Shown here: positions 49,837-59,923 of the stretch, one piece after another
Position numbering within the stretch: the first letter of the stretch is position 1
Layout: each line of letters begins with the position of its first letter
Assembly: GCA_024663395.1 (NCBI GenBank)
Contig: JANFAH010000119.1
Coordinates: forward strand, 32,517-96,516
Source of the DNA: Pisolithus tinctorius
Lineage: Eukaryota; Basidiomycota; Agaricomycetes; Boletales; Pisolithaceae
Length of the DNA: 64,000 nt
Direction: 5' to 3'
Program-made: the position numbers and the translations under genes
Notes under the pieces: generated by a model
Databases searched by the model: none
What the model was told of the DNA's origin: nothing
What the model saw: only the letters and a program-made list of their open reading frames with translations

Positions 49837-50297
49837 TTACATGACCCGACAGACGCTGATGGTGAACGGGGCGGTCTGGGCGTACACGACAGCAGAGTCA
49901 CTAATTTGCATAGAAAAGTTAGTGATGCACAGTTGCTGGGGAGGCTAACATATTACCTGGGATCGACTGCCTTGATGGTGTAAAGGTCCCTAGTTGAAAT
50001 CAAAATATATCCGAGATACAATCGACAAGGTAGCAATGAACGCGCGTCGCATCTTGAACTACGGGCAGAGTGACTGTTGTCGAGAGTAATGCGGTCGCCA
50101 CATTAGTTTCAAGAGTATAGACGGCAGAATCAACCATCAACAAGGTGAAAATTGCAGGACCGCCGAGCACAGATATCCAAACTACTGTAAGTTGCTGGCC
50201 ACTCACTGCACCACCGGGGGTCACGAGGCTGAGGGCAGCTACTACGGGAAGGGCAACAACTGTGAGGCTGCATCGCAAAACTAGACTTTGTATTGAA
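49837..50297 (-). pseudogene. Small secreted protein with Kre9/KNH-like (Ser-Thr-rich GPI-anchored family) domain, start disturbed
   Basis: The frame from about 50280 to 50050 reads SLTVVALPVVAALSLVTPGG, a signal peptide, and then VSGQQLTVVWISVLGGPAIF and VATALLSTTVTLPVV. This is the usual build of the KNH-like fold: a Pro/Gly N-terminus, then TVxW, then TxTLPxV. Downstream minus-strand pieces LYTIKAVDP (about 49995) and ISDSAVVYAQTAPFTISVC (about 49905-49840) match the rest of such a domain and end in a stop. The only nearby ATG (about 50268) is out of frame with the signal peptide by a net two-base loss, and a GT donor between the first two pieces was not found. It is therefore called broken, though a missed exon is possible. 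These domains occur in fungal wall proteins; the role here is unknown. Confidence 0.5.
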
Positions 50298-51118
50298 TGA
50301 AACGTTGAAATGATTCCCAAACGTTTCTCTGGAAATGATATGTATGATTCGAGCCTTGAGGCCAGCTTGGGGAGTACGACAACACCCTGCTGAATTTCAG
50401 CCTCCTCTTGGTATGAGTTTTCAAGCTATTAGTATTGCTGGTGGTAAGGATGAGATTCCATCCATTACCTGCCATGACAACGATGAGTTACCAGATCGTG
50501 ATGCCCGCGTCCTGGATTCCAGCGTGTCTCAGAGTTGTTTGTCTTGCGTGACGAAGGAGGGGGATGAAATGGGCACTTTGGATTATTGACCTACGATCCA
50601 ACTCCTTGCTCAGCCGCTCAGCGAATGTAATAAGTGCTGCGGGGCGTAGAGTAGCGCGCTGCAAGTCATACATGGTGGATATCAGGCAAGGACTTCGGCT
50701 AAGGAAAGACAGAATTGTACCGCAAGCTTAGCTGATCTCACATGATAATTTTGCTATACAACTCAACTGTCTGCCTGACAGTGCTCTCAGTGAGATCAAG
50801 CGTTCGTACCTTCAAAATTGGACTTAACCTCATGTCAAGTCGCGACTCTCTTACAATGTCAGGATTTTTACCCCGCTGGTATTGAGACTGCTTGCATGCA
50901 ACATTTCCCACTACTGGTGTGATATAGCAGTGTACGCATGTGCCAACCATCGTCAGCGAGACTTTCTCAGGCCACCCACTAATACCGACACAGGGTAATA
51001 CATATATATAGGGACCAACTACTTATTCAAGACAGATGTGGGTACATACTAGTAGCGATCAGCGTGCAGTGCAGACTTCAGTCCACTCATACTAGCCGAT
51101 TGCATCAGACCTCAAGCT
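50298..51118. other. Region with short minus-strand frames, no gene established
   Basis: Two minus-strand frames (50488-50673, starting MYDLQRATLRPAALITFAER, and 50738-50950, starting MVGTCVHCYITPVVGNVACK) could be small exons, but they show no family resemblance or verifiable splice link. The remainder shows nothing. Confidence 0.35.
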
Positions 51119-52296
51119 TCAAACTTCACCGATACTGCTGCTTTCCTTGGCGGTGATAGCATCTGTCATTTGCCCATTTACGAAAACCGGTGTTGTCAAC
51201 TTCGCACAGGTCACTTGACACTCTTCCGAGGCTTTGATCAACAAATTTCGATATACTCGACAGGCCATAGCACTCGTCAACATTACAGCCGGTGTTGACA
51301 GTATAGTTTGCAGTGTGGGAGATGAGAAGGGGTCTGCGCTGAGCACAAACCGCATTAGGTTAGCGCCAGTGGTGATCCTGTCCAGGTATCATAAAGGTGT
51401 CCGTGCAGGGAGAAGACCAGATTTACTTACAGATAATACTGCTGTCCTCCTTGAAACACAGCACGCGAGAGGTGAGGGAGGCCATTTCCGCAGCAGAAAG
51501 TCCTCCAGTCGTTCTTCTGGCCCATCCGATGACCGGAAAGGATCTTGTACACGATAGCAAAATAGACAAGGGTATCGAAGAGCACAGGATCCATAAAAGA
51601 AATGGAGAGAGCGGTCCAGCCTTGATGTCGAATACAGTGGTTTGTGTCGGCAATTTCGCTATAATCGTGCATGGTACTAAAGAATACTGCACAGGAAGTG
51701 CCAACGCCGATGACCCAAAGGAAGTTGAAAACATATTGGATGGTTCTACTGCCGTGGTAGACAGCGTGAACACGTTTGAGGAAGAGGAAGGAAGCGGCTG
51801 CAGATGTTATGACTTGGAATGCCACTACAAACATGGCGACAAGTGTGCAATTTGAAAGCGGGCCAGCTGCAGATGAACGTCCTCAGGGTTCAGCATTGAA
51901 GCCCATTCTGAATATCGAGAAACTCACTCTTCTGCAGTACGGCCAGGACTACCATAACAAGCACAGACGGTCTATAGAGATGTCAGCAAAGTCATGACAA
52001 CTATTGATTCAAACTTCTCACCTAGCCAAAAATAAGCGAAGAGAGTAACTGACGGTCTTCCCATCCGGATTAACCTGTAGTCATCGGCAATGCTGAAGAG
52101 TATATCCCAGATCAGTGCCTTGTCCAAAATTCGTGTCAGCATTGTCGTAGGCACCGGGCTTGTAATCATGGCAACATACACCAAGTGTCACTAAGGCGAT
52201 GTTTCTACTGAGCTCATAATTGCTTGCTTCGTCTGGGCTGAGATAGTTGAGATATATGTTGGGGTTGAGGATAGGAGGAGATCCTTGAGTACTCAT
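51119..52296 (-). CDS. DUF6533-domain multi-pass membrane protein, copy 1 (intact)
   Basis: Basidiomycete-expanded membrane family of unknown function. The start reads MSTQGSPPILNPNIYLNYLS, then SRNIALVTLG. After an intron comes ALIWDILFSIADDYRLIRMG, the DUF6533 core in which a WD dipeptide precedes a cytoplasmic arginine-rich loop. Later exons give RPSVLVMVVLAVLQKS, VVAFQVITSAAASFLFLKRV, and FLWVIGVGTSCAVFF. The loop EIADTNHCIRHQGWTALSIS is followed by MDPVLFDTLVYFAIVYKILS and NGLPHLSRAVFQGGQQYYL. The last exon has VMLTSAMACRVYRNLLIKAS and ends SSSIGEV. About seven hydrophobic segments. Arranged head to head with a paralogue 800 bases away. No lesion seen in the assembled frame. Confidence 0.75.
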
Positions 52297-53098
52297 AACT
52301 GGGGAGAGCAGGAGTGTGTCATTTTTGACCACATCTGTAGGGAGTCGATACTAATAAGTAGGTCGAGCATGATGGAACTGGAAACAATTTTTTTGAGATG
52401 GTCATTTGACTGTATCAGGAGGAAAAATACCTCCGAATCCTCTCGGTTAACTTTGCCACCACAAAGCAGAGGGGGTTGGGAGGCACTTTCCCCCCATAAA
52501 GCCAAATGACCACTTCATGTTCAGCATACGTCATTTCCCTAGAGGCACACCATCATGCTAGTAAGTCACTTCAGGAAGCGAATAGATGGTTTAAACCTGT
52601 CACTGACTGGTTATGGTCGTGATTTCATCATTCCCCGTCCCTCTGATTGGCAAGTACAATCAGATGGATGCCTTATGAGGTTTAGGTACATGTTGCCTTG
52701 ACTGGCAGGCACAGCCTGAGCCTGGAGACCGTAAAGCACAGCCGAGAAGTACAGCCATACTAGCTGCCACTTACAGCGGACAAGAAATTGGCGCCTGGAG
52801 AGCTGAGCTTCGTATGTAGACTGGCCGTCTGACTATTGCTAGTGCAACACGTCACTTACTACCACAATTTTAGGCCATCGGCACTCGGATGGCTTTGTCT
52901 CATTAGACGATCCTGGTGTGCGGTTAGGATCCGAAATATCTTCTTGCTGTGGTGCATGGCGGTTTCGTGCCTGTTGCATGCGCCAACACCTGCCAGCCCA
53001 GCACAGCCAACTCCCAAGAAAACTTGCTACGTAAAAGAGATCAAGTCGCTGGTGACGCGGCTAATAATGCTAAATCTATGTCCCCAATTGTCTTGGTC
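52297..53098. promoter_or_regulatory. Shared upstream region of the two DUF6533 genes
   Basis: About 800 bases between the divergent starts. No independent gene supported. It should contain both promoters if both copies are expressed. Confidence 0.4.
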
Positions 53099-54319
53099 AT
53101 GAGTGCCCAAGAATCCCCTCCTATCATCAACCCCAATGTGTATCTCAACTACCTCAGCACTGGCGAAGCAACCATCTATGAAGTAGGAAGAGGTATCAAT
53201 CTGGCAACCTTAGGCGTACGCTGTGTCAATGCAAATTCGGTGCCCACGATAATACTGACGTGAGCCGCGAAAAGGCCTTGATCTGGGACATACTCTCCAG
53301 CCTCCCCGATGAACGTAAGTTGATCCAAGTGGGAAGGGGGTCCACTGTTCTATTTGCCTACTTTTTGGCTAGGTGAGAGTATGACTCGATGTTTGCCGTG
53401 ACCTTTTTAACGTCTCCGTAGACCATCCGCTCTTGCCATGGTGATTCTCACTGTTCTGGAGCAAAGTGAGTGGTTCTCAGCATTGTGAATGTGTTGTCCC
53501 CTGAGTACATTCATCTACAGCTGGTCCGGTGTCAAACTGCAGGCTTATCGCCGCCATTTCAGCAGCGCTTCAGATCATATCAGCCGCGGCTGCATCGTAC
53601 TTGTTTCTCAAGCGTGTCCATGCCGTTTACTTTGGCAGCAGAAGTGTTCAATACTTTTTCAGCTTTCTTTGGGTTGTCGGAATTGGCACTTCTTGCTTGC
53701 TCCTTTACGATGCTGTACATGGTTACAGCGAGATCGCTAATACTAAACACTGCATCCGGCAACAAGACTGGGCCGCTCTTCCCGTCGCCTTTGGATCCCC
53801 GTTCTCTTCGATGGCCTCGTCTATTCTGCCATCATACACAAGATCCTTTCCACTCATAAGACAGGTCAGAAGAGGGGCTGGAAGACTTTCTTCTACCGTT
53901 CTGGCAAGGGACTTCCTCATTTTTCGCGTGCTGTGTTTGAGGGAGGACAACTATACTACCTGTAAGCAACCGCGGTCATCTTCGCCTGAACACGTTTATA
54001 ACACCCGGACAGAATGACTAACGGCATAAATATGACTCGCCTCAATTTCAGCACAAGCTTCTCTATGCCTCCCTCCTACCAAGTTATGCTCTCGGCACCC
54101 ACTATAGCACTAACGAGTGTGATGGCCTGTCGAGTGTATCGAAACTTGTTGATTACGGCCTCAGATGAAGTTCATATGGATGATAGGGAGCTGACAAGAC
54201 CGGTATTTGCAAATGGACGAAAGGGAAATGTATCGCTATCACTGGCATCAGAGACAGTACCTCCAGAGATGAAGTTATATGCAGATGGTGGAGGTGAAAG
54301 TACGGCCTCCAACGTTTAA
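53099..54319 (+). pseudogene. DUF6533-domain membrane protein, copy 2 (frameshifted)
   Basis: Paralogue of the minus-strand gene: MSAQESPPIINPNVYLNYLS, then GINLATLG, ALIWDILSSLPDERKLIQVG, SAAAASYLFLKRVHAVYFGS, FLWVVGIGTSCLLLYDAVHG and SEIANTKHCIRQQDWAALPV. Near 53791-53801 the frame breaks: copy 1 continues MDPVLFDTLVYF, while here the matching DPVLFDGLVYSAIIHKILST is one base out of frame (43 bases against 44 in the aligned stretch). The first donor has also changed: copy 1 has CTTG/gtgtatg, copy 2 has TTAG/gcgtacg, a GC donor with poor consensus. Downstream exons (FSRAVFEGGQLYYL, then VMACRVYRNLLITASDE) are otherwise well kept. Either a young pseudogene or a one-base sequence error combined with a GC-AG intron. 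Confidence 0.65.
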
Positions 54320-55132
54320 ACTTGTCCAACCTCTTCATGACAACGTTTGTAATTGTAAATGCAGAACATGGTAATATCTTCTTATGGCATCGGGTGTCGC
54401 CAGTGTCATTGGATGCAGTCATATGTAACTCCATTCCTTGATGGTTGCAAGCCAAGAAACTATCTGTGCTGCGCGTCACACAGTTGGCCTAGTTGAACGG
54501 GGCGATCAATGCCAGAGTGACACTCCGCTGGCTATGGGGACTGGACTGACATCGGGGTTGGCGTAGTGGATATAGAACCAAATGTCGGCCGCATTACATC
54601 TCGTAGCACAGGCGCTCTCATAGATTCCGACTTAGATCAGAACGTCCATGGAATTCCCCTGCGAACGCCACACATACCTTCACATCTTCTGTGCGGTGCG
54701 GACACGCGCGGGTTCATCTGGTAAAGACCTACCTAGCATGGTACAGTTTCCATCAGGTGAGTCAGTGTCGATTCTGGATGACTTCGACGAACCGTCAGTA
54801 CTTCCATTTCATTGTTAGTGTTGACGGCATTATCCGACGGTCGATTATTGCGCTATGATACGTGCCATCCTGGCTCACCTGGCCCGCGTCCAATTTGTCT
54901 CGGGAGAGTAGGTTGGTGCCCATTTAAAAAAGCTAACATGTGCACACTTTCTCGGTGATGTGCCTTAGTTGGCATCGTCAAGCCCGGACCACGACACCGC
55001 CTATATAGGTCGTCGGCTTCCGTACTACAGGATTGCCATCGCCTCCGGCCTATGTAATGGAAGATGCGAATTCGTGGCACTCGTCGATTTGAAACTTGGG
55101 ACTCTATCGTCAATGGTATAGTCAAGAAGACG
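54320..55132. other. Intergenic region, nothing recognised
   Basis: About 800 bases between the DUF6533 copy 2 and the next minus-strand exons. Only short frames, no motifs. Confidence 0.45.
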
Positions 55133-55905
55133 TCACTTTGGTTTACCGTTGCCACGGTTCTTCGATGAGTCCGAAAGGAAAATGGGCTTGGAGGTATAGA
55201 TGCGGCTCATTACACTGCTAGTGACCGCTCCTTCGTCAGACACATCCCCATTCGGTTTTGGTGTGGTCAATGCTTCCCGGGATGCTGAGGATGAACGCCG
55301 TTCCCCTTCGGCGTGGGAAGCTTTGCGTTGAGAAGTGATTCTTGACGCGTTATCGAGCTCCCTCCAGGAAAGGTCTGCGAATCTAGCTGGTAATCCGAGA
55401 TGGGAAGTCGGGGAATTCCTTAACCACGTCTCTCTACTCGTTGAAGTAATTTCTCCTGGTTCTAAAACCAGCAAAAGGTCAGTACCTAGAAGTCGTAGAA
55501 AAGAGATGAGACAGTATACCATCTAGTAATATCAGCGGGTCCTCAGAGTCTTCTGAGAGGTTCGCTAGTGGTTGAGATGGGAAGACTAGCTGAGGCACGT
55601 CACGCCGAGGTGAGACTACATGACTCTTCTCTGATTGTGTTGTCGATAGCTTCGGGCCGGTCGATGAGGGATGCGAGAGGCAAGGTTACAATGATCATAA
55701 ATGCTGTATGGACTTCGCAAAGGAAGCTGAACTCACGCTTTGCTCCCACCTCATTCGGGTCCCATGCATTCTGGGTCTGCCTCGTTCGGCTGATCGCTCT
55801 GAGGGGCGGACTGGAGAGTCCAGCGAGGGCAGTGCGAATACTCAAGAGGGGATCGACCGACACATACCTTGTTCCAACATTAATGAACTTTCTGTAAGAC
55901 CCGAC
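55133..55905 (-). CDS. Unrecognised protein fragment/gene with one hydrophobic segment
   Basis: Three minus-strand pieces look like exons of one gene. From about 55890: FINVGTRYVSVDPLLSIRTA and later NAWDPNEVGAKREFSFLCEV, then HTAFMIIVTLPLASLIDRPE, a possible membrane segment. From about 55602: QLVFPSQPLANLSEDSEDPL and ILLDG. After an intron (gtatac...ttctag) comes TDLLLVLEPGEITSTSRETW, and a hydrophilic Ser-rich tail ends SSKNRGNGKPK. No ATG was found for the first piece. It begins only about 45 bases after the stop of the RnpA-like gene on the same strand. It may be a separate gene with a missed first exon, or an alternative 3' part of that gene. I do not recognise the family. Confidence 0.45.
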
Positions 55906-55950
55906 TCCTTGTTACGCTCAAGTGGTTGGATTCTCTCCGATGTGTTAAAT

Positions 55951-56863
55951 TCAACGTTCCGCACATGCGGAGTAACTCCCGATGGATTGTTGTATTTCGG
56001 TGGGGACGTCATTCAAAGTGACGTTGTGCTCGACCGGTCTCATCGGTTGGTCTGCGGAAAGTTTGTCTTTCCATGTTTCCTCCAGGTTCCTTGCCTGGAA
56101 ATAAAGTTGACCAAGAGCTTTCCGAATGTACGGGACAAGGTCTGTATATGGCAGACGATAGACTTCGAGCTTTGGGGTGATAACGTATGTCCAGTCTACA
56201 AAGCGTATTACATCAGACGATTATTGGCAACCGAGGACCGAGAACAACCCACCTGCGAGTACAGGCGGTGAAGCAGTGGTAGCGTTGAATGTCAACGAGG
56301 AAAGACGATTTGGAGAGGACTATCGCATGAACGCGTCAGGCTGCGGATTTCCAGTATATAACCTTCCTGGACTTACAACTTTACTGTCCCGAAAGGGTGT
56401 TTTCGGGGAATCTACGTCCGCACCCTTAGTAAGGACAAGTGAAATAACAGCCGACAATTTCCTTGACAGCCTTCTACGAAGAGTTGTCCGTTTGTGTGTA
56501 TTCTTCTTGGAAATCTTGAAAACGAGACTAAGGTCCAGCTGGTCCTCCCTCTTGCGGTGCTTCTTCGAAACCGGAGGAGGCTGCCAGTCATCCTTGATGA
56601 GGGCAGCTTTATGTACAGCCTGCATGGAAAACGCGGGGCACAAGTAGTATGGAAATGCACGAATGGGAAGATTCGCTGATGGATGAGTCGGGTCTAATGC
56701 ATACTTGGGGTTGGGGTTGAAACCCGGCAGTAAGGTTGTAGGTGTAGTACCGCGTCTCTGAGGCATTGCTCATGCATAGCGACAAGAGAAATAACAACCA
56801 GGACATACGTTGAGTGACATGGGCCTGCCGACAGACTTTGGAAGCCTCGACAGTTCTCGACAT
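55951..56863 (-). CDS. Conserved basidiomycete-type protein resembling bacterial RNase P protein (RnpA-like), probably mitochondrial
   Basis: Exons: MSRTVEASKVCRQAHVTQ (from 56863); an exon from 56770 with TTLLPGFNPNPKYALDPTHP, then FPYYLCPAFSMQAVHKAALI, LSLVFKISKKNTHKRTTLRR and RLSRKLSAVISLVLTKGA; SSPNRLSSLTFNATTASPP; and DWTYVITPKLEVYRLPYTDL with VPYIRKALGQL, ending SYSACAER. The introns have clean borders (gtaagt...gatag; gtgggt...ttgtag). The order 'basic strand - RTTLRRRLSRKL helix - hydrophobic strand with two conserved Tyr/Val - PYTDLVPYIRKAL helix' parallels RnpA, where the R-N-R-x-K-R-R-L-R-E helix binds the RNase P RNA. This is inferred from sequence pattern only. The protein could instead be a mitoribosome-associated factor. 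Length about 270 residues. Confidence 0.6.
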
Positions 56864-57140
56864 GGTTTCATCGGACAGACTAAAAGTAGCTGGCACTGCC
56901 AGGAAGTGAACTCCCAAACAAGGTAACATATAACGTCATCGATGAGCCTGGCTTAGCTAATCACACCTTTCTTATCAAGGAGATCGGGGGTAACCCCCTA
57001 TTACTATTTCAACGATCGCGGGACGGGAATGACTAGGCTTTGCGCCGGTAGAGTGCTCGCACCCGGGGAGGGGAATAAAATAGGAGTCTTTGTCGAGCAA
57101 TGCACTTCTCATATCTCTGAAACGACGTCCGTCTTCAAAA

Positions 57141-58897
57141 ATGAGGCTTGCGCAAGTCGCCCTCCACCTGGTGGCCAGCCTCCTGGCATTATCCTTTCTT
57201 CCCTCATTTGGCACTGGCATTCACGAGTTATCCGGATGATTTTGTTAACCCAAATTACGTGCTTGCTCGTCGGTATCCAGGAAACACAGGTGGTGCCCAA
57301 TTTTCTATCCTGAAATGGGCCGATTTTCTTGCCCCCCAGGGCCCTTGGAGTGAGTTTCAATTCGCGTCGTGCATTTTGCGTTTTTTTTTTTGATCGTCGA
57401 CGGTATCGACAGCTGTCATTGATAAGCCAGTGCCCCTCCTTCTGGGATATGCACGATTATATGAGCTGGTCTCCTTAGTATGCTTCACGTCACCCGTGCT
57501 CATACCTACACCTGACGCCATCCTTAGCTCGTGGCCAAACTGTTCCGCGCTCGGAAATACTACGGAGCTCCCACTCCCAGAAGGTGGGTATTTCCGTTGA
57601 TGAAACTTGATTTTTGACGTCTGTTATCAGTTTGGTCCGAGTGCCCGTATTACCTTCGAGATGGCCTTTTCAACCCAGACGTCCGTATGATAAACAATAC
57701 AGGCCACTTCAACGCTATGGCAGACGCCGTTTGGATGAATTCCCTTGCCTGGGCTATGACAGGGATAAATCGATACGCTCAGAATGCCGCGACATTCCTG
57801 AATGTATGGTTCCTACAAAACAGCACCGCGATGAATCCAAACCTCATCTATAGTCAAATGCGGAGAGGACCAGGCAGAGGACAGCTGGGCGCGCATACGG
57901 GCGAATTGTAAGTTTCCGAAGTGCATAGCAACTCCTAGTGTGTTCAAGCTGCACCAGGGATTTGAAGTGTATGGCGAAGATCGCCAACGCTATCCTGATT
58001 TTGCGGAACGGAAAATCGTTCTATTGGACCAACGACTTGGACCAAGGAATGATCAACTGGTGCCAGAGATTCGTCCGATGGTTCACCACCTATTGGATTG
58101 CTCTGGAAGAGGCTGCCGCCCCAAAGTCAGTGCCACATTTGTGTGTGACGACTCGGCATTTAGTCTTCATCGTGCAGCAATCACGGATCATACTACTATG
58201 CTCAACTCGCTTCTCACTATCTTATCGTAAACGACATTGAAAGTGCAAGACAAGCAATAAAAACTTACTTTACCACCACATACATGGCTCAAATCACAGC
58301 GGACGGCGAGCAGGTATGTCATTGAATGCTGGCACGTTCTCCAGCGCTCGGGTGACGGAATACAGCCACTAGAAGCCCGTCGGACGCGTCCATATCATTA
58401 CCGTGCATATAACCTCATAGCAATGATTGTTTGTGCCGCACTCACCGACTCCAATGACAAGCTGACATGGTTGACAGACAAACGCTCGGATAGGTGAATA
58501 CCTTGGTCTTGACTACTGGAACTGGACAGGGAACGAAGGAGCAGGAATCAAAGCAGCGTTGGATTACGCCATGACCATTCCGCCACGCACCGAGAACGCT
58601 GATGAGCTGTACCAACCAATTGCGGCCGTAGCAGCAAAATTTGGCGATCCTGATGGCAAATACGCCAATTTTTTGGCGAATGCAGATCCCCATTATCCTT
58701 CTGCACCGTATTTCCTGTGGTCCCAACCGTTCTCCGATTCTGGTCTGCCAGCCGCCCGCCCTGGCTGGTCTCCGAAACGCGATTCCTCCGCCGGGAAATC
58801 TATACGGGGAGGCCCGACGACGCTCTTTGCGGTACTACCTGCAGTATTAGGTTTCGTTGCTTGCAAAGGTAAGATTCCACTACAGAAGTTGAAATAG
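57141..58897 (+). pseudogene. Secreted alginate-lyase-fold protein (PF05426-like) with frame breaks in its 5' part
   Basis: Signal peptide MRLAQVALHLVASLLALSFL, but the mature part (FTSYPDDFVNPNYVLARRYP, then SILKWADFLAPQGPW) is in another frame without its own ATG. A second break lies at about 57445-57460, between VIDKPV and DMHDYMSWSPY. From there all exons fit one frame: WPNCSALGNTTELPLPEVWS, ECPYYLRDGLFNPDVRMINN, FNAMADAVWMNSLAWAMTGI, WFLQNSTAMNPNLIYSQMRR, LDLKCMAKIANAILILRNGK, NNHGSYYYAQLASHYLIVND, QPLEARRTRPYHYRAYNLIA. NNHG and RTRPYHY are the hallmark catalytic-cleft motifs of the alpha/alpha-toroid polysaccharide lyases. The C-terminus has a hydrophobic stretch (TTLFAVLPAVLGFVA). Substrate unknown; fungal members are not proven alginate lyases. 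Confidence 0.75.
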
Positions 58898-59923
58898 TTT
58901 TCCAAAAAAATTCGTCACCATGGTTGTATAATGATCGGTAGAAACGAGCATACACGGAACATACATAAATATGCCGGACAGTAGAAGTGGACACACACCT
59001 ATGTATATCACTGTTCGACTTCCGATATTTCTATTTTATGTATTCAGCGTCTATATCACAATGCGAATTTGGTTTCAGATTCTCATCCTTTGAAGGATCA
59101 AATGGAAGTCTATACCTGCCGTAGCGGAGTAGCGAAGAAGCCGGACAAGCGGGCACCTCTCACTGATAATCAACCCATGGAGAGTTCTTGGAGGAAACCT
59201 AAAATTGTTCCGGAATCGATGGATCCACCTGTAAGTCGAAAACATTTCTTCGATATACGAATGGCATACCACCGTAGCGCTCGTCGTGAGTTAGCTAACC
59301 AGGTATGCACCGACTCGATATCGATTTCATGTGTAATCCAGATTCCTTGTTGGCAGATGCACATTTAAGACGGGTCCCATAGATATAACCGTAATAAACT
59401 GAATCTTCAGCGACCAGTACCCACCGACAGGTGTAAGGAGTGTTTTGAATAATTTACTTAAAGCCTGTGTGCTCATGAGAAGCCGCACATGAGAGCTGGG
59501 AGAGCGCGTGGACACCCGACGTACCGCACTAACAGAGAGTAACTGAGTCCTCAAACCCTCGGATGCGGAGTTACTGTAATGAGTATGTTCGAACAATCGT
59601 GCATGTAAGCCTAGGCTCACCTTTGGCGCTAAATCCGTAGATTTATGCAGGTCCTAGATCCCGAGATTCGCTGCTATTGAAATTTTGAATTCTCCTACAT
59701 AGGACCGCTCCTTACCACTGCCCAACTGGTTCGCCACTGTTAATGCGAGTCCGGAGAGGTGATGAACAGATGATGGCTGAGTCAGATGCCACTTCTTGAT
59801 CAATTACGTAATTGTTCGAGAGGATCTTTGTTGTTGATGGTAGTGCCGGTGACCAGTCGGCCTTAAGTTGATCAGCAGTAGTGTCTGGTACACCTCGAGA
59901 AGTCAAAACCATGAACCAGCAAT
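58898..59923. other. Intergenic region, about 1 kb, nothing recognised
   Basis: A plus frame at 59069-59368 and minus frames at 59170-59620 have no family resemblance. No repeats noted. Confidence 0.4.
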
